Made by a program: the position numbers and the translations under genes. Of a stretch of 41,107 nucleotides of DNA, positions 14,232 to 22,834 are shown piece after piece. The notes below the pieces were generated by a model, which had not been told where the DNA came from, searched no databases, and was given only the letters and a program-made list of their open reading frames with translations. The first letter of the stretch is position 1, and each line of letters begins with the position of its first letter. This DNA is from Clostridia bacterium (GTDB lineage Bacteria; Bacillota; Clostridia; Oscillospirales; CAG-272), in contig JAFTMJ010000005.1 in assembly GCA_017452475.1 (NCBI GenBank), positions 1 through 41,107 on the forward strand, given 5' to 3'.

Positions 14232-15407
14232 TTAATCCTCATCAAAATTAAAATCCAAGCCTACGTATTTAAGCTCGTTGTGGAATTGACTGACGCTTTC
14301 ATTGCTAATCAGATCTAAATTCTTCTTTTGAGCCTTGATTTTAGACGGCTTAAATATTGCTCCAAGCCATCTTACCACCCACATGATCGGCAATAAAAAC
14401 GGCGCCTTTTTAAGGATGGGGTACTTTTGCCTCATTCCGTTAATACCCGGGAATATAACCGTCAAAAGCCTTTTTCCCTTTACATTTTTACCTGTATTTC
14501 CTGTGCGTACCGCCTCGGAGTTCAGCTTGCCCTCAAGGGTGCCGTATGCTCCACTGCCGAAAATTTTCGATGTCATAAACTCAGCTTTTTCATCAGCCTC
14601 CTTGCCGTTAAACCACACGTCCAAAAGGCTTTTTGTGTTTTTCCAAAACTCAAGAAGCTGTAATTTTTCAAGCTCATTTTCTATGTAGCTCATATTAAGA
14701 TTGGGTGATTTATCCATCATAACATAGAAGTCCGTCACGTGCTTTACGCCGATGCCGCCGTTGCGGTAGTGCATAGCATAATGGACAAAATTATATATAA
14801 AATTGTCCTCCGCTGACATACGGTAACGGGTTGTGCCCTCATCGCAAAGAGTGGCTAATTTCCATCCGTCGCCGAAATATTTGTAGTAATCCTTATTGTA
14901 GGATGGCACAAGCCGCTTGTGTAGCTCAACTGTAAAGTCGCCCTTTTTCCACACAAGCTCGTGGTCACTTTCATATTGCTCAACAAAGCCTAAGCCAACC
15001 ATTATTTCCTTGATTTTAGGATACTCGTTTTCCTTAATTAAAATGTCTGCATCACTCATCAGACGCATCTCGGGGTAGGGGTACATTTCCCTTAAAACCG
15101 TGCCCTTAACCATTAAAAATTGGACACTCCCCTTAACAAAAGCATCATCAACGCTTTTTATTATCTCCCCCTGCTCGGAGCAGAAAAAGCCCATATTCAT
15201 AGCGGACTTAAAAAACCTTTTGCCCGCCGCAGTGTCCATAAAGCCGGGCAAATTCACAAGACCGTAATACAGTATAGGGGTAATCTGCCTTTCCTGGGCA
15301 AAGGTGTACGCCATATCTAAGTTGAAATCCTTGTCAAGCTCAGGCACGCCGCCCTTTAAGGAGCATTTAATTATCCCTATAATGCTGCGTTCAAATGATG
15401 AAAGCAT
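14232..15407 (-). CDS. Nucleotidyltransferase-family protein (PF14907-like), paralogue 1
   Basis: A 391-residue protein of the uncharacterised nucleotidyltransferase family often seen in polysaccharide clusters. The nucleotidyltransferase core is visible as VKGTVLREMYPYPEMRLMSD followed by ADILI: a basic-glycine start and an S-D-x-D metal site. The centre contains NFVHYAMHYRNGGIGVKHVTDF, the family's helical block with His and Asp. The C-terminal part (PIMWVVRWLGAIFKPSKIKA) is hydrophobic then basic and resembles the corresponding part of the next paralogue, so it may touch the membrane. The chemical role is unknown; nucleotide transfer to a sugar, lipid or protein is possible. GGGGGAAAT precedes the ATG. 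Confidence 0.75.
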   Translation of the reverse strand: MLSSFERSIIGIIKCSLKGGVPELDKDFNLDMAYTFAQERQITPILYYGLVNLPGFMDTAAGKRFFKSAMNMGFFCSEQGEIIKSVDDAFVKGSVQFLMVKGTVLREMYPYPEMRLMSDADILIKENEYPKIKEIMVGLGFVEQYESDHELVWKKGDFTVELHKRLVPSYNKDYYKYFGDGWKLATLCDEGTTRYRMSAEDNFIYNFVHYAMHYRNGGIGVKHVTDFYVMMDKSPNLNMSYIENELEKLQLLEFWKNTKSLLDVWFNGKEADEKAEFMTSKIFGSGAYGTLEGKLNSEAVRTGNTGKNVKGKRLLTVIFPGINGMRQKYPILKKAPFLLPIMWVVRWLGAIFKPSKIKAQKKNLDLISNESVSQFHNELKYVGLDFNFDED

Positions 15408-15419
15408 ATTTCCCCCTTT

Positions 15420-16568
15420 CTACAAGCCCAGGTCCTCAAGCAGTTTTTTCGTTTTTGCCACTTGGATTTCATTTGCGCTTGTTACATTTTTAATTTCTTT
15501 TTTTATTTTCTTGCCCTTGAAAATCGCCCCAAGCCAACGGGCAATTTGGCAAAATGGCGTTAACATCTTGTGCTTTTTAATTACAGGATACAAAACCGCC
15601 AAGCTTTCGTAGGGCATAAAAACCCTTGACCAAAAATACTTGAATTTCCCTCCCCTTTTCACCTGCTGTGAAAGAGTGCCCTGCCTTTGGGTACCGTAAG
15701 CCCCACCTAAGAGAATGTACTTCTCAGCTTCCAAAAGAGTGTCGCTTGGCTCCTTCAATTCGCCAAGCCAATACTCACCAAGGTCAATTGCTACCTTGTA
15801 AAACCTGTCAAGACCTGCGCTACATAGCATTTCTTTTAGCTTTTCCTTGTTTAGCTCAATGTCCTTAATGAGGTAAAGGTCAAGCACCGAGCGCAAGCCG
15901 CAGCCGCCGTTTAAAAAATGGTACGCCATATGCGCCGTTAAGTGGAACACCAAGAACTCGTTTGTTTGCAAGTGCCTTGACCCGCCGCAGGGAGATGAAA
16001 ACTCCCAAACCTGTGTCAATAATTCATCATATTTCGGTATATTTTCCTTAATACTGTGGTGCAGCTCTAAATGCATACCAAATGGGGAAAACAGGGAAAC
16101 ATCGTGGTAATTCTCCTTCCCTTCCACACGGTAACCACAGGCGCTAACCAAGGCTTCAACCGCCCGCTTCAAGTCCCTTTCACGGACAAGGATGTCAATA
16201 TCGCAGCTTGTCCTCATCCAAGGCTTAGGGTAAAAGCTACGCACCACCGCGCCCTTTAAGGGAATGTAATCAATCCTCTCCTTGTCAAAGCAAGCGCAGA
16301 CCTCATCAAAATCTGCCTGCATCATTTCATAGCGCAGAGATGCCTGCTCCTTTTCCTTTAAGAAGAGGTGCCACGCCTCCCATTCACAGAAAAACCCGCC
16401 TTGCTCCAAAGCATAAGCCACTAAGTGCGCCACATCGTGCCCCTTTGACACCTTAAAAAGAGTAGCCAGCTTTTCTTCGCTTAATGACTCATTCACAGCG
16501 CCCCAATCCGGCGCCCCGCCCCTTAGCGCAAACCGCACAAGAGCTATCATCAAATCCCTTACATTCAT
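15420..16568 (-). CDS. Nucleotidyltransferase-family protein (PF14907-like), paralogue 2
   Basis: A 382-residue paralogue of the gene after it (13 bases apart). The core YIPLKGAVVRSFYPKPWMRT followed by SCDIDILV gives the conserved K-G, R and D-x-D residues. The central block (LVFHLTAHMAYHFLNGGCGL, then RSVLDLYLI) parallels its partner, and the C-terminus again reads IARWLGAIFKGKKIKKEIK. Both copies keep the metal-binding aspartates, so both are expected to be active. Two tandem copies with divergent sequence suggest two related substrates or a heteromeric complex. The start at 16568 is set by AGGAGTAGCC; an overlapping CAT four bases away on the plus strand is out of frame. Confidence 0.75.
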   Translation of the reverse strand: MNVRDLMIALVRFALRGGAPDWGAVNESLSEEKLATLFKVSKGHDVAHLVAYALEQGGFFCEWEAWHLFLKEKEQASLRYEMMQADFDEVCACFDKERIDYIPLKGAVVRSFYPKPWMRTSCDIDILVRERDLKRAVEALVSACGYRVEGKENYHDVSLFSPFGMHLELHHSIKENIPKYDELLTQVWEFSSPCGGSRHLQTNEFLVFHLTAHMAYHFLNGGCGLRSVLDLYLIKDIELNKEKLKEMLCSAGLDRFYKVAIDLGEYWLGELKEPSDTLLEAEKYILLGGAYGTQRQGTLSQQVKRGGKFKYFWSRVFMPYESLAVLYPVIKKHKMLTPFCQIARWLGAIFKGKKIKKEIKNVTSANEIQVAKTKKLLEDLGL

Positions 16569-16583
16569 GGCTACTCCTTATTT

Positions 16584-18092
16584 TTATCTTTTAATCTTCT
16601 TTTTTACAAATGAGGTAATCCGCTTTCTTTCCTCCTTATTCAATCCGAAAGCAAGGGTGCTTATTCCGTAAACTAAAACAGTAACACTTCCGACAACAAT
16701 GAATTGCCACCAGCCGGACAAAGGAATAAGATACTCAGCGCCAAAGCCTATAATTATGGACAGTGCCATAGGTATTGACATGCGCAAATAGCATTTGCTC
16801 ACAAAGGCACCAATATTTACATTCAAAACCCTTTTGTAGATAACATTCAATGCCACTGCCCTTACCATATAAGCTATGAAAATAGATACGCAAGCGCCCA
16901 CTACACCAAAGAAATAAGAAAAAACAAATGATAGTGAAACATTAATCACTCCCATTGCAACATTTACATAAGCAACGGTTTTAACTTTTTTCTTTACGGT
17001 CATTGCGGTATGTGCAATCTGCAACGAATTGTAAAACAACCCCGGAATTAAAACGAGAAGAATCCCGTAATACGCCAGCTCAAACTTAGGGCCAACCCAC
17101 AAATCTATAAATTGCTTGCCTACTACGGCAAAGCCGGCTACAATCAAGCCGTTAACGATATATTGAAACCTTCCAACCTTTAATAGCAATGGATTTATAT
17201 CACCATTTTCCTCATTTTTCGCATATATGCGCGCTATTTTAGGCATAAACATACCATTTATAGCATTTGTAACGGTGTATGTATACCCTTCTATAGTGGT
17301 TACTACACCAAAAACTGCTATGGCAACACTGTTAGCCACTACTCCCAAAACAGATGGTGTTATGTTAAACACCAATCTTTGCGCTAAGGATGCAACAGTT
17401 ACCCAAATGGAAAAACCAAACAAGTCCTTATAAAGTGAGGGCTCGGTATATCTGATATTGACCTTTACAGGTGTTGCCTTCTTTAGGACTATAAATTTAT
17501 AAATAATTATTATAATTCCTACTATGGCATGAACAGCCACCAAAGCGTATAAACCGTAGCCTAAAATAAGAGCAACCACAGTCATTCCAACCAACAGCAC
17601 ACGGTAAATAAGGTCAGCAGCCTTTAGCTGTATAAATTTCTCATACGCGTTCAATATGCCGTTAAAGGTTACAAACGGGAAGTTGACCACAGCAAAAGAA
17701 GCTGCTATGATATAAACGACCTTAAATTGCTCTATTTCCGCAGGCGTTAGATTCACATATATTACATCAATCAAGAAAAATATGACTATTAATACAGCAA
17801 AAATTATTGCATCAATAATCATATAAAGCTTGTACACTACACCCAAGAAGTTGTCAATCTTTTCTTGATTTCCTTCTGCTCTATACTTTGCCACATACCT
17901 TGATGTTGCAGACGAAAGACCAAAATCCACAAGAAACATGGTTATCAAGGTGTTAGCAAGTGTGTACAAGCCATAGGACGACTCGCCAATTTGGTCTATC
18001 ATCCACGGAGTATATATTAATCCTGCTATAATGTTTATCGCAATAGATGCGTAAGATAATATGGCACCTATTCTTACCTGCTTTCTATTCAC
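16584..18092 (-). CDS. Polysaccharide flippase (Wzx-like)
   Basis: A membrane transporter of 502 residues with about 12-14 hydrophobic helices, of the polysaccharide/MATE-like flippase superfamily. It is expected to flip the lipid-linked repeat unit across the cytoplasmic membrane. The N-terminus (RIGAILSYASIAINIIAGLI, then YTPWMIDQIGESSYGLYTLA) is the typical family start, and residues 60-65 (SRYVAKY) match the conserved loop. The start is GTG, with AGAGGGG upstream. It ends with a basic tail (KEERKRITSFVKKKIKR). With the EpsG-like polymerase in the same operon it completes a Wzx/Wzy route. Confidence 0.88.
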   Translation of the reverse strand: MNRKQVRIGAILSYASIAINIIAGLIYTPWMIDQIGESSYGLYTLANTLITMFLVDFGLSSATSRYVAKYRAEGNQEKIDNFLGVVYKLYMIIDAIIFAVLIVIFFLIDVIYVNLTPAEIEQFKVVYIIAASFAVVNFPFVTFNGILNAYEKFIQLKAADLIYRVLLVGMTVVALILGYGLYALVAVHAIVGIIIIIYKFIVLKKATPVKVNIRYTEPSLYKDLFGFSIWVTVASLAQRLVFNITPSVLGVVANSVAIAVFGVVTTIEGYTYTVTNAINGMFMPKIARIYAKNEENGDINPLLLKVGRFQYIVNGLIVAGFAVVGKQFIDLWVGPKFELAYYGILLVLIPGLFYNSLQIAHTAMTVKKKVKTVAYVNVAMGVINVSLSFVFSYFFGVVGACVSIFIAYMVRAVALNVIYKRVLNVNIGAFVSKCYLRMSIPMALSIIIGFGAEYLIPLSGWWQFIVVGSVTVLVYGISTLAFGLNKEERKRITSFVKKKIKR

Positions 18093-18121
18093 CTTTAACC
18101 CCTCTACATCTTTATATTAAC

Positions 18122-19069
18122 TCAATGTTTGTTATGTCTCAAAATTTTCGCAGCAGCTCTCTTAATCCAGCTTGGTCGCGAACATTTATAAATTAACGTA
18201 TGATATTCAAGATCAGCTACGCACGCCTTTGGATGCTTTAACGGAAACTCCAATAGATATGTAGGTATAAACACTATGTTTTTATACTTTACATATTTAG
18301 TAGTTGTTAACTTAGTAGCATGTGTTGAACTTGCGCCAACACCAATGTTGCAAATCAAATTCTTTTTAGGCACTATCACCATTAAGCCCTGTGTATAATG
18401 CGCAAAGCCCCATTGTGTATCCCAATATGAAAGCTTCTCACCATTATTTAAAGAGTTGTTCGCTTTTTTAAGAGATTGTATTCTGCTATTCGCAATATAC
18501 TTATCACCTACTTGCTGTTGATAAAGCTTAACCACATATGGATCATTAATGTTTTCTGCATAGTAATCATAGTGCGGTTTCCAAGCTCGGCGCCAAGTTG
18601 CCCATGCGCCTATCGAGCCCGCTTTAGCAAAGAAATAATCTTGATCTCCACAGTCCCAAGTTTCAAAATGATTCAAGCCGCTTATATATCCAATGCGTTC
18701 ATCATCCTTATATTTTTCAAGAAGCTCCTCGCAGTATGGAAAAAATGATGGCGAAGGAACACAATCATCTTCTAATATTATGACGCTTTCATATTTTTCC
18801 AGTGCGAAGCTTATAGCGCTTTGCGGTCTTACACCACAACCCAAGTTAACATCGGAATACTGCCTTATAACCTCGCATTCCCAGTCAACACTCTCGGCTA
18901 TTTTTCTGCATTCATTTATACCAGCAACATCATTTTCATTTCTTGGTCCGTCCTGCGCCAAAATTAGCGTCTTTGGTTTCGCCTCTCTTACCTTTTCAAA
19001 CACCTTTGCAAAGGTATCAGGGCGGTTAAAGAATATCAACAAAACGGGTGTGCTACAACTATAATTCAT
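18122..19069 (-). CDS. Glycosyltransferase (GT2/GNT-I-like)
   Basis: A 315-residue glycosyltransferase with a GT-A fold. The N-terminal pattern STPVLLIFFNRPDTFAKVFE, the segment LILAQDGPR, and the metal-binding IILEDDCVPSPSFF (E-D-D, about 95-108) match a bacterial family related to N-acetylglucosaminyltransferase I. The aromatic block GAWATWRRAWKPHYDYY (about 153-170) is the expected acceptor-side feature. It is soluble, with a basic C-terminal helix (RPSWIKRAAAKILRHNKH) that may bind the membrane. It probably adds a sugar to the growing lipid-linked unit. AGAGGTAT precedes the ATG. Confidence 0.85.
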   Translation of the reverse strand: MNYSCSTPVLLIFFNRPDTFAKVFEKVREAKPKTLILAQDGPRNENDVAGINECRKIAESVDWECEVIRQYSDVNLGCGVRPQSAISFALEKYESVIILEDDCVPSPSFFPYCEELLEKYKDDERIGYISGLNHFETWDCGDQDYFFAKAGSIGAWATWRRAWKPHYDYYAENINDPYVVKLYQQQVGDKYIANSRIQSLKKANNSLNNGEKLSYWDTQWGFAHYTQGLMVIVPKKNLICNIGVGASSTHATKLTTTKYVKYKNIVFIPTYLLEFPLKHPKACVADLEYHTLIYKCSRPSWIKRAAAKILRHNKH

Positions 19070-19083
19070 TTTTATACCTCTCT

Positions 19084-19902
19084 TTATCTGTCAATACATA
19101 TGGTGCCGGAGCCACCGGATATGTGGAAAGAATCTCCTACTATCATATTTCCCATGTCACTTGCCATAAGAATAGCCCAGTTTGCTATTTCCGAAGGAGT
19201 ACACATTCTACCCGTCGGATTTCCTGCCCACGACACATCATCATTGCTCTCACGGTTCAGCATTTGTGTGGCTACAGGACCGGGAGCAATACAGTTAACT
19301 ACAATTCCGTGCTTTATCAGCTTATCTGCAAAGCCCAAGGTTAATGCTTTCACTCCGTTTTTAGATATTTCATACGGCGTCCAGCCCGGCTTTGAGCCGG
19401 AAGCAGATCCTACCAATAAAATATGACCCTTTATTTTGTTTTCTATCATATAATTTGATGCAATTTGACAAGCAAAATATACAGACTTAAGGTTAACATT
19501 CATCACATTGTCCCAAGTTTGCTCGCTGATCGTTCCAAAGGGATCGTGGCAATGAACGCCCGCACTGCAGACCAAAATGTCAATTTGACCAAGAATGCTT
19601 GCAGCTTTTTCCACAAGCATTTGAATTTCAGAAATCGCTGTGATGTCCGCAACAACATAACTTGCTTTTTCATGACCTATGCTCAAACAAACATTCTTCA
19701 GCTTTTCCTCCTTGGTTCCTGTGACAACAACTTTTGCGCCACTCTCAACAAACGCCTTGGCTATCTCAGAACCAATTCCTCCGCTACCACCTAAAATCAG
19801 TGCTCTTTTTCCTTCCAACAAATCATTCTTATAAACAGGCACCTCAACTGCAGTTGTTTTTTTTACAACAAATTTCTTAAACAATCTCTTGATAAAACCC
19901 AT
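19084..19902 (-). CDS. SDR oxidoreductase paired with the MenD-like enzyme
   Basis: An NAD(P)-dependent oxidoreductase of 272 residues. After a basic N-terminal extension (MGFIKRLFKKFVVKKTT) come the glycine motif (GGSGGIGSEIAKAF, about 38-51), NAG-type segment (VCSAGVH), VGSASGSKPGWT with the catalytic Ser, and Y-E-I-S-K. It starts four bases after the stop of the MenD-like gene, so the two very likely act in sequence: the ThDP enzyme would make an acyloin or aldehyde and the SDR reduce it. The product is unknown. The cationic N-terminus could place it at the membrane. Confidence 0.85.
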   Translation of the reverse strand: MGFIKRLFKKFVVKKTTAVEVPVYKNDLLEGKRALILGGSGGIGSEIAKAFVESGAKVVVTGTKEEKLKNVCLSIGHEKASYVVADITAISEIQMLVEKAASILGQIDILVCSAGVHCHDPFGTISEQTWDNVMNVNLKSVYFACQIASNYMIENKIKGHILLVGSASGSKPGWTPYEISKNGVKALTLGFADKLIKHGIVVNCIAPGPVATQMLNRESNDDVSWAGNPTGRMCTPSEIANWAILMASDMGNMIVGDSFHISGGSGTICIDR

Positions 19903-19906
19903 ATTT

Positions 19907-21670
19907 TTACTCTTTTATAACCTTAAGTATTTTTTTCACCTTAGCAACACCCTTGCCGCCGAGCAATGCCCTTGCGATTTTTTTGGCTAATGATGACTTA
20001 GTTTGAATGGTGTTTTCTTTATAAAACTCGTTCGTTATTCTTGCATCTTCTTCCATATCCGTCAACACCTCCAAAAACATTGGTGCATCTGATTTTTGAC
20101 CAAACTTTTCAATTACCGCCTCAAGCTCTTCGGCGTTAGATGCTGTATAATAATCATATCCTAATGACGTTGCCCATCCCGCTGCAACATTACCATGCTC
20201 AGCACAAATGTATTCATTGATTGTAGAAATTTTTTCCTTTCCCATAATAAAGTGAAATTCAGAGCCTCCGCCATTATTTAAAAGGATAATCCTTACATTT
20301 GGGCCAATACTACGTAATCCTGCCGCATTCATATCATAAAAGAAGCTTAAATCTCCAATTATAAGAAAGGCTAACTCGTTAGTTGACGCAGCCTGTCCTG
20401 CGAATGTAGACAAACATCCATCTATACCCAATGCTCCAACATTGCTATATGTTTGGACACCTTTAGCGAGCTTGTAATATTGCATAATGCGTGTGCTGTT
20501 AAGAATTGCCAAATGAAGCACAGAATTTTCAGGAATAATAGATGCTACCTTGCTTGCAACATACATATTTGAAAACTTGAATTCAGGAACTACTATATGG
20601 CTTAATTCCTTATTCCAATCTTTCTCATATAAGCCGTCATTTTTGCTATCACTTGGTAAAAGCTCAAGCATTCTTTCTAAAAAGTACTCAAAACTCATCT
20701 CAAAAATTGCTGTTAAGCACTTATATGCATCTCTCACACTACCGCATTTTGAAACATACCAGTTGTTCATCTCCTTATAGTGCCTTCTCAAAAACGGACG
20801 AAGGTTATACGCAGACAAATTATTTCCTACAGAAACAACCAAGTCTGGAACAAGCCTTTCCAGTGAAGTTCCTCCGTTTATTTCTGATACAGGATATGTA
20901 TAAACGCATCCATTACACTCTAAATTAGAAAGATGCTCAACGGAATAAACACAGTTACTTTTTTTATGTAATTGATTAAGCAAGGAGACGCACTTATCAG
21001 TAAACACAACATTTTGTCCCATAACAAACAAAACTCTTTTTGCTTCTGATAGCTTTTTAGCATAGCCTTCCCAAACAGAGGTATCGCTGTCTAATTCTAC
21101 AATATTTATTTTCCTTTCTTTTGGAAGCTGTTTATTATCATATAGGTCAGTTCTGCCAACTACAGGAACATTAATATGTACAGGCCCCGTTCCATGATGA
21201 GTCAATGCCAAAAGCGCCTCATTAACCAAGCGATTGCACAGCCACTCATCGTCAGAATTAGAAATGAGAGGAAGCTCCACACTCTTTTTTATCACATCAT
21301 TAAAAACATTCTTTTGCTCTATTTTCTGTATTTCCAGCTGACCTTGATAATAAGGATTTTTATCAGCAGTTATAGCTAAAACAGGAACGCTTTGATAAAA
21401 TGCCTCTGTAATGCCTGGCAAATAGTTACACACCGCAGTTCCGGATGTGCACACGCAAGCAACTGGCCTATTCTTTTGCTGTGCCACTCCCATTGCAAAA
21501 TATGCTGCACTACGTTCATCTACTACAGAGTAACACTCAAACCAGTCGTCTGATTCTATAGAGTGAATCAAAGGGATATCGCTTCCTCCAGGAGAAAGAA
21601 CTATATCCTTTATGTTATATTGTTTAAGCAAATCAATCAATATCTGTATGCTACGAAAACTTGAATTCAT
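19907..21670 (-). CDS. MenD-like thiamine-diphosphate-dependent enzyme
   Basis: A 587-residue ThDP enzyme with whole-length resemblance to MenD (SEPHCHC synthase). The catalytic Glu is in VVDERSAAYFAMG (E52), CTSGTAVCNYLP follows, and the cofactor motif is GDLSFFYDMN (439-448), close to MenD's GDLSFxxDxN. Two arginines that in MenD hold the substrates appear to be missing: the N-terminal SPGSRSTPL is here SPGGSDIPL (S30 in place of Arg), and NRGxxGIDG is NVGALGIDG (V411). No other menaquinone genes are present. It therefore probably joins different substrates, for a modified sugar or polyol of the polysaccharide. The C-terminus is a basic helix (KGVAKVKKILKVIKE). Confidence 0.82.
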   Translation of the reverse strand: MNSSFRSIQILIDLLKQYNIKDIVLSPGGSDIPLIHSIESDDWFECYSVVDERSAAYFAMGVAQQKNRPVACVCTSGTAVCNYLPGITEAFYQSVPVLAITADKNPYYQGQLEIQKIEQKNVFNDVIKKSVELPLISNSDDEWLCNRLVNEALLALTHHGTGPVHINVPVVGRTDLYDNKQLPKERKINIVELDSDTSVWEGYAKKLSEAKRVLFVMGQNVVFTDKCVSLLNQLHKKSNCVYSVEHLSNLECNGCVYTYPVSEINGGTSLERLVPDLVVSVGNNLSAYNLRPFLRRHYKEMNNWYVSKCGSVRDAYKCLTAIFEMSFEYFLERMLELLPSDSKNDGLYEKDWNKELSHIVVPEFKFSNMYVASKVASIIPENSVLHLAILNSTRIMQYYKLAKGVQTYSNVGALGIDGCLSTFAGQAASTNELAFLIIGDLSFFYDMNAAGLRSIGPNVRIILLNNGGGSEFHFIMGKEKISTINEYICAEHGNVAAGWATSLGYDYYTASNAEELEAVIEKFGQKSDAPMFLEVLTDMEEDARITNEFYKENTIQTKSSLAKKIARALLGGKGVAKVKKILKVIKE

Positions 21671-21671
21671 A

Positions 21672-22805
21672 TTATGACCCTTTCTTCAGTATCTTTTCTT
21701 CAAAAATTGCTGGCAACTTATCGTAATACTCCTTTTCAAAGTACGGTTCTAACTTGTGTGTACGATCACTATTATATATTTTTTTGCACATTTCACAGGC
21801 TTCGTCAAGCGAGCCTGCAAGAAATACATGTTCATCATATATTCCCTTAAACCACTCAGCTCCTGTTGTAACCTTGTGGTCTGTTGTCTGAATAATAATC
21901 ACCGGTGTTCCTGCTACCAAAGAAAAAATTGTTCCGTGATATCTATCAGTTATGATCGCCTTGTATTTTGAATACCTTTCTATTTCGCGCATAATGTAGT
22001 CTTCTGCATTTTTTGCCACATCGGATGATGCTTTGGTGGTATCTGTGATTTCAACATTGGCAAATTCACGGCATCGGTTCATTAAGTCAGAAATCTCTTC
22101 CTCGGTATAATACTTTTCACTGTCATCTCGACAGCAAAAAAGCACGCCATCTCTTTCGTTACAATAATCGTACTGTCCTATCAAAGTTGTAACTATGTCA
22201 GGATACTGCATAAGTTCTATATCCGTAAACATCTCCTGTGCCATGGCAAAAGAAACCCTATCACGAGCCAAAAACAGCATATTTTTAGCACTGCTATACA
22301 CTTTAGATGTGTTTTGCTTGCGCTCTTCTTTTTCAAAAAATATAGTCTGTGGCATCATTAAAAAGTTAGCATTTGGAAGTGCTTGAATAACCTTGCAGTG
22401 CATTTCATCAGCATATCCACCCAGATCCGTGGTTGTATATCCACTTTGGAAAATTATTATGTCCTCTGGCTTATATGTTTTTTTCAAAAACTTCAAGGCG
22501 CTAAACTTTGTATTTACCAACGAATTAGTTTCCACACATACGATTTCCCTATCAGGATAATGCTTTTTAAGCCATCTGCGAATACATACGCCCTGTGCTT
22601 GGTCCCCAAGATTATTGTGAACAGGAACTCCTAAGTAATATATTCTGTTTTTTTCATGAAATTTGATTATATCCCTTTTGGTCCTATTATACAATTTTAT
22701 TTCTTTTGGAATTCTCAACACAGACCTAACAAATCTGTAGATTGCAACAGTTACTTTTCCCAAAACTTTATTATTTTTAATTCTTTGCTTTAGAGATTTG
22801 CCCAT
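21672..22805 (-). CDS. Polysaccharide pyruvyl transferase family protein
   Basis: A 377-residue protein of the family that adds pyruvate ketals (or related groups) to sugars of surface polysaccharides (PF04230). Visible features are YYLGVPVHNNLGDQAQGVCI near the N-terminus, DIIIFQSGYTTTDLGGYAD in the middle, and AIITDRYHGTIFSLVAGTPV near the C-terminus, with the conserved D-R-x-H-G. The ATG at 22805 is chosen because GGAGGAAGT lies just before it; the ATG at 22844 would overlap the upstream gene and lacks such a site. The first 45 residues are strongly basic. It lies two bases upstream of the MenD-like gene. Confidence 0.87.
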   Translation of the reverse strand: MGKSLKQRIKNNKVLGKVTVAIYRFVRSVLRIPKEIKLYNRTKRDIIKFHEKNRIYYLGVPVHNNLGDQAQGVCIRRWLKKHYPDREIVCVETNSLVNTKFSALKFLKKTYKPEDIIIFQSGYTTTDLGGYADEMHCKVIQALPNANFLMMPQTIFFEKEERKQNTSKVYSSAKNMLFLARDRVSFAMAQEMFTDIELMQYPDIVTTLIGQYDYCNERDGVLFCCRDDSEKYYTEEEISDLMNRCREFANVEITDTTKASSDVAKNAEDYIMREIERYSKYKAIITDRYHGTIFSLVAGTPVIIIQTTDHKVTTGAEWFKGIYDEHVFLAGSLDEACEMCKKIYNSDRTHKLEPYFEKEYYDKLPAIFEEKILKKGS

Positions 22806-22834
22806 ACTTCCTCCACAAAATATATTTCTTCCGA

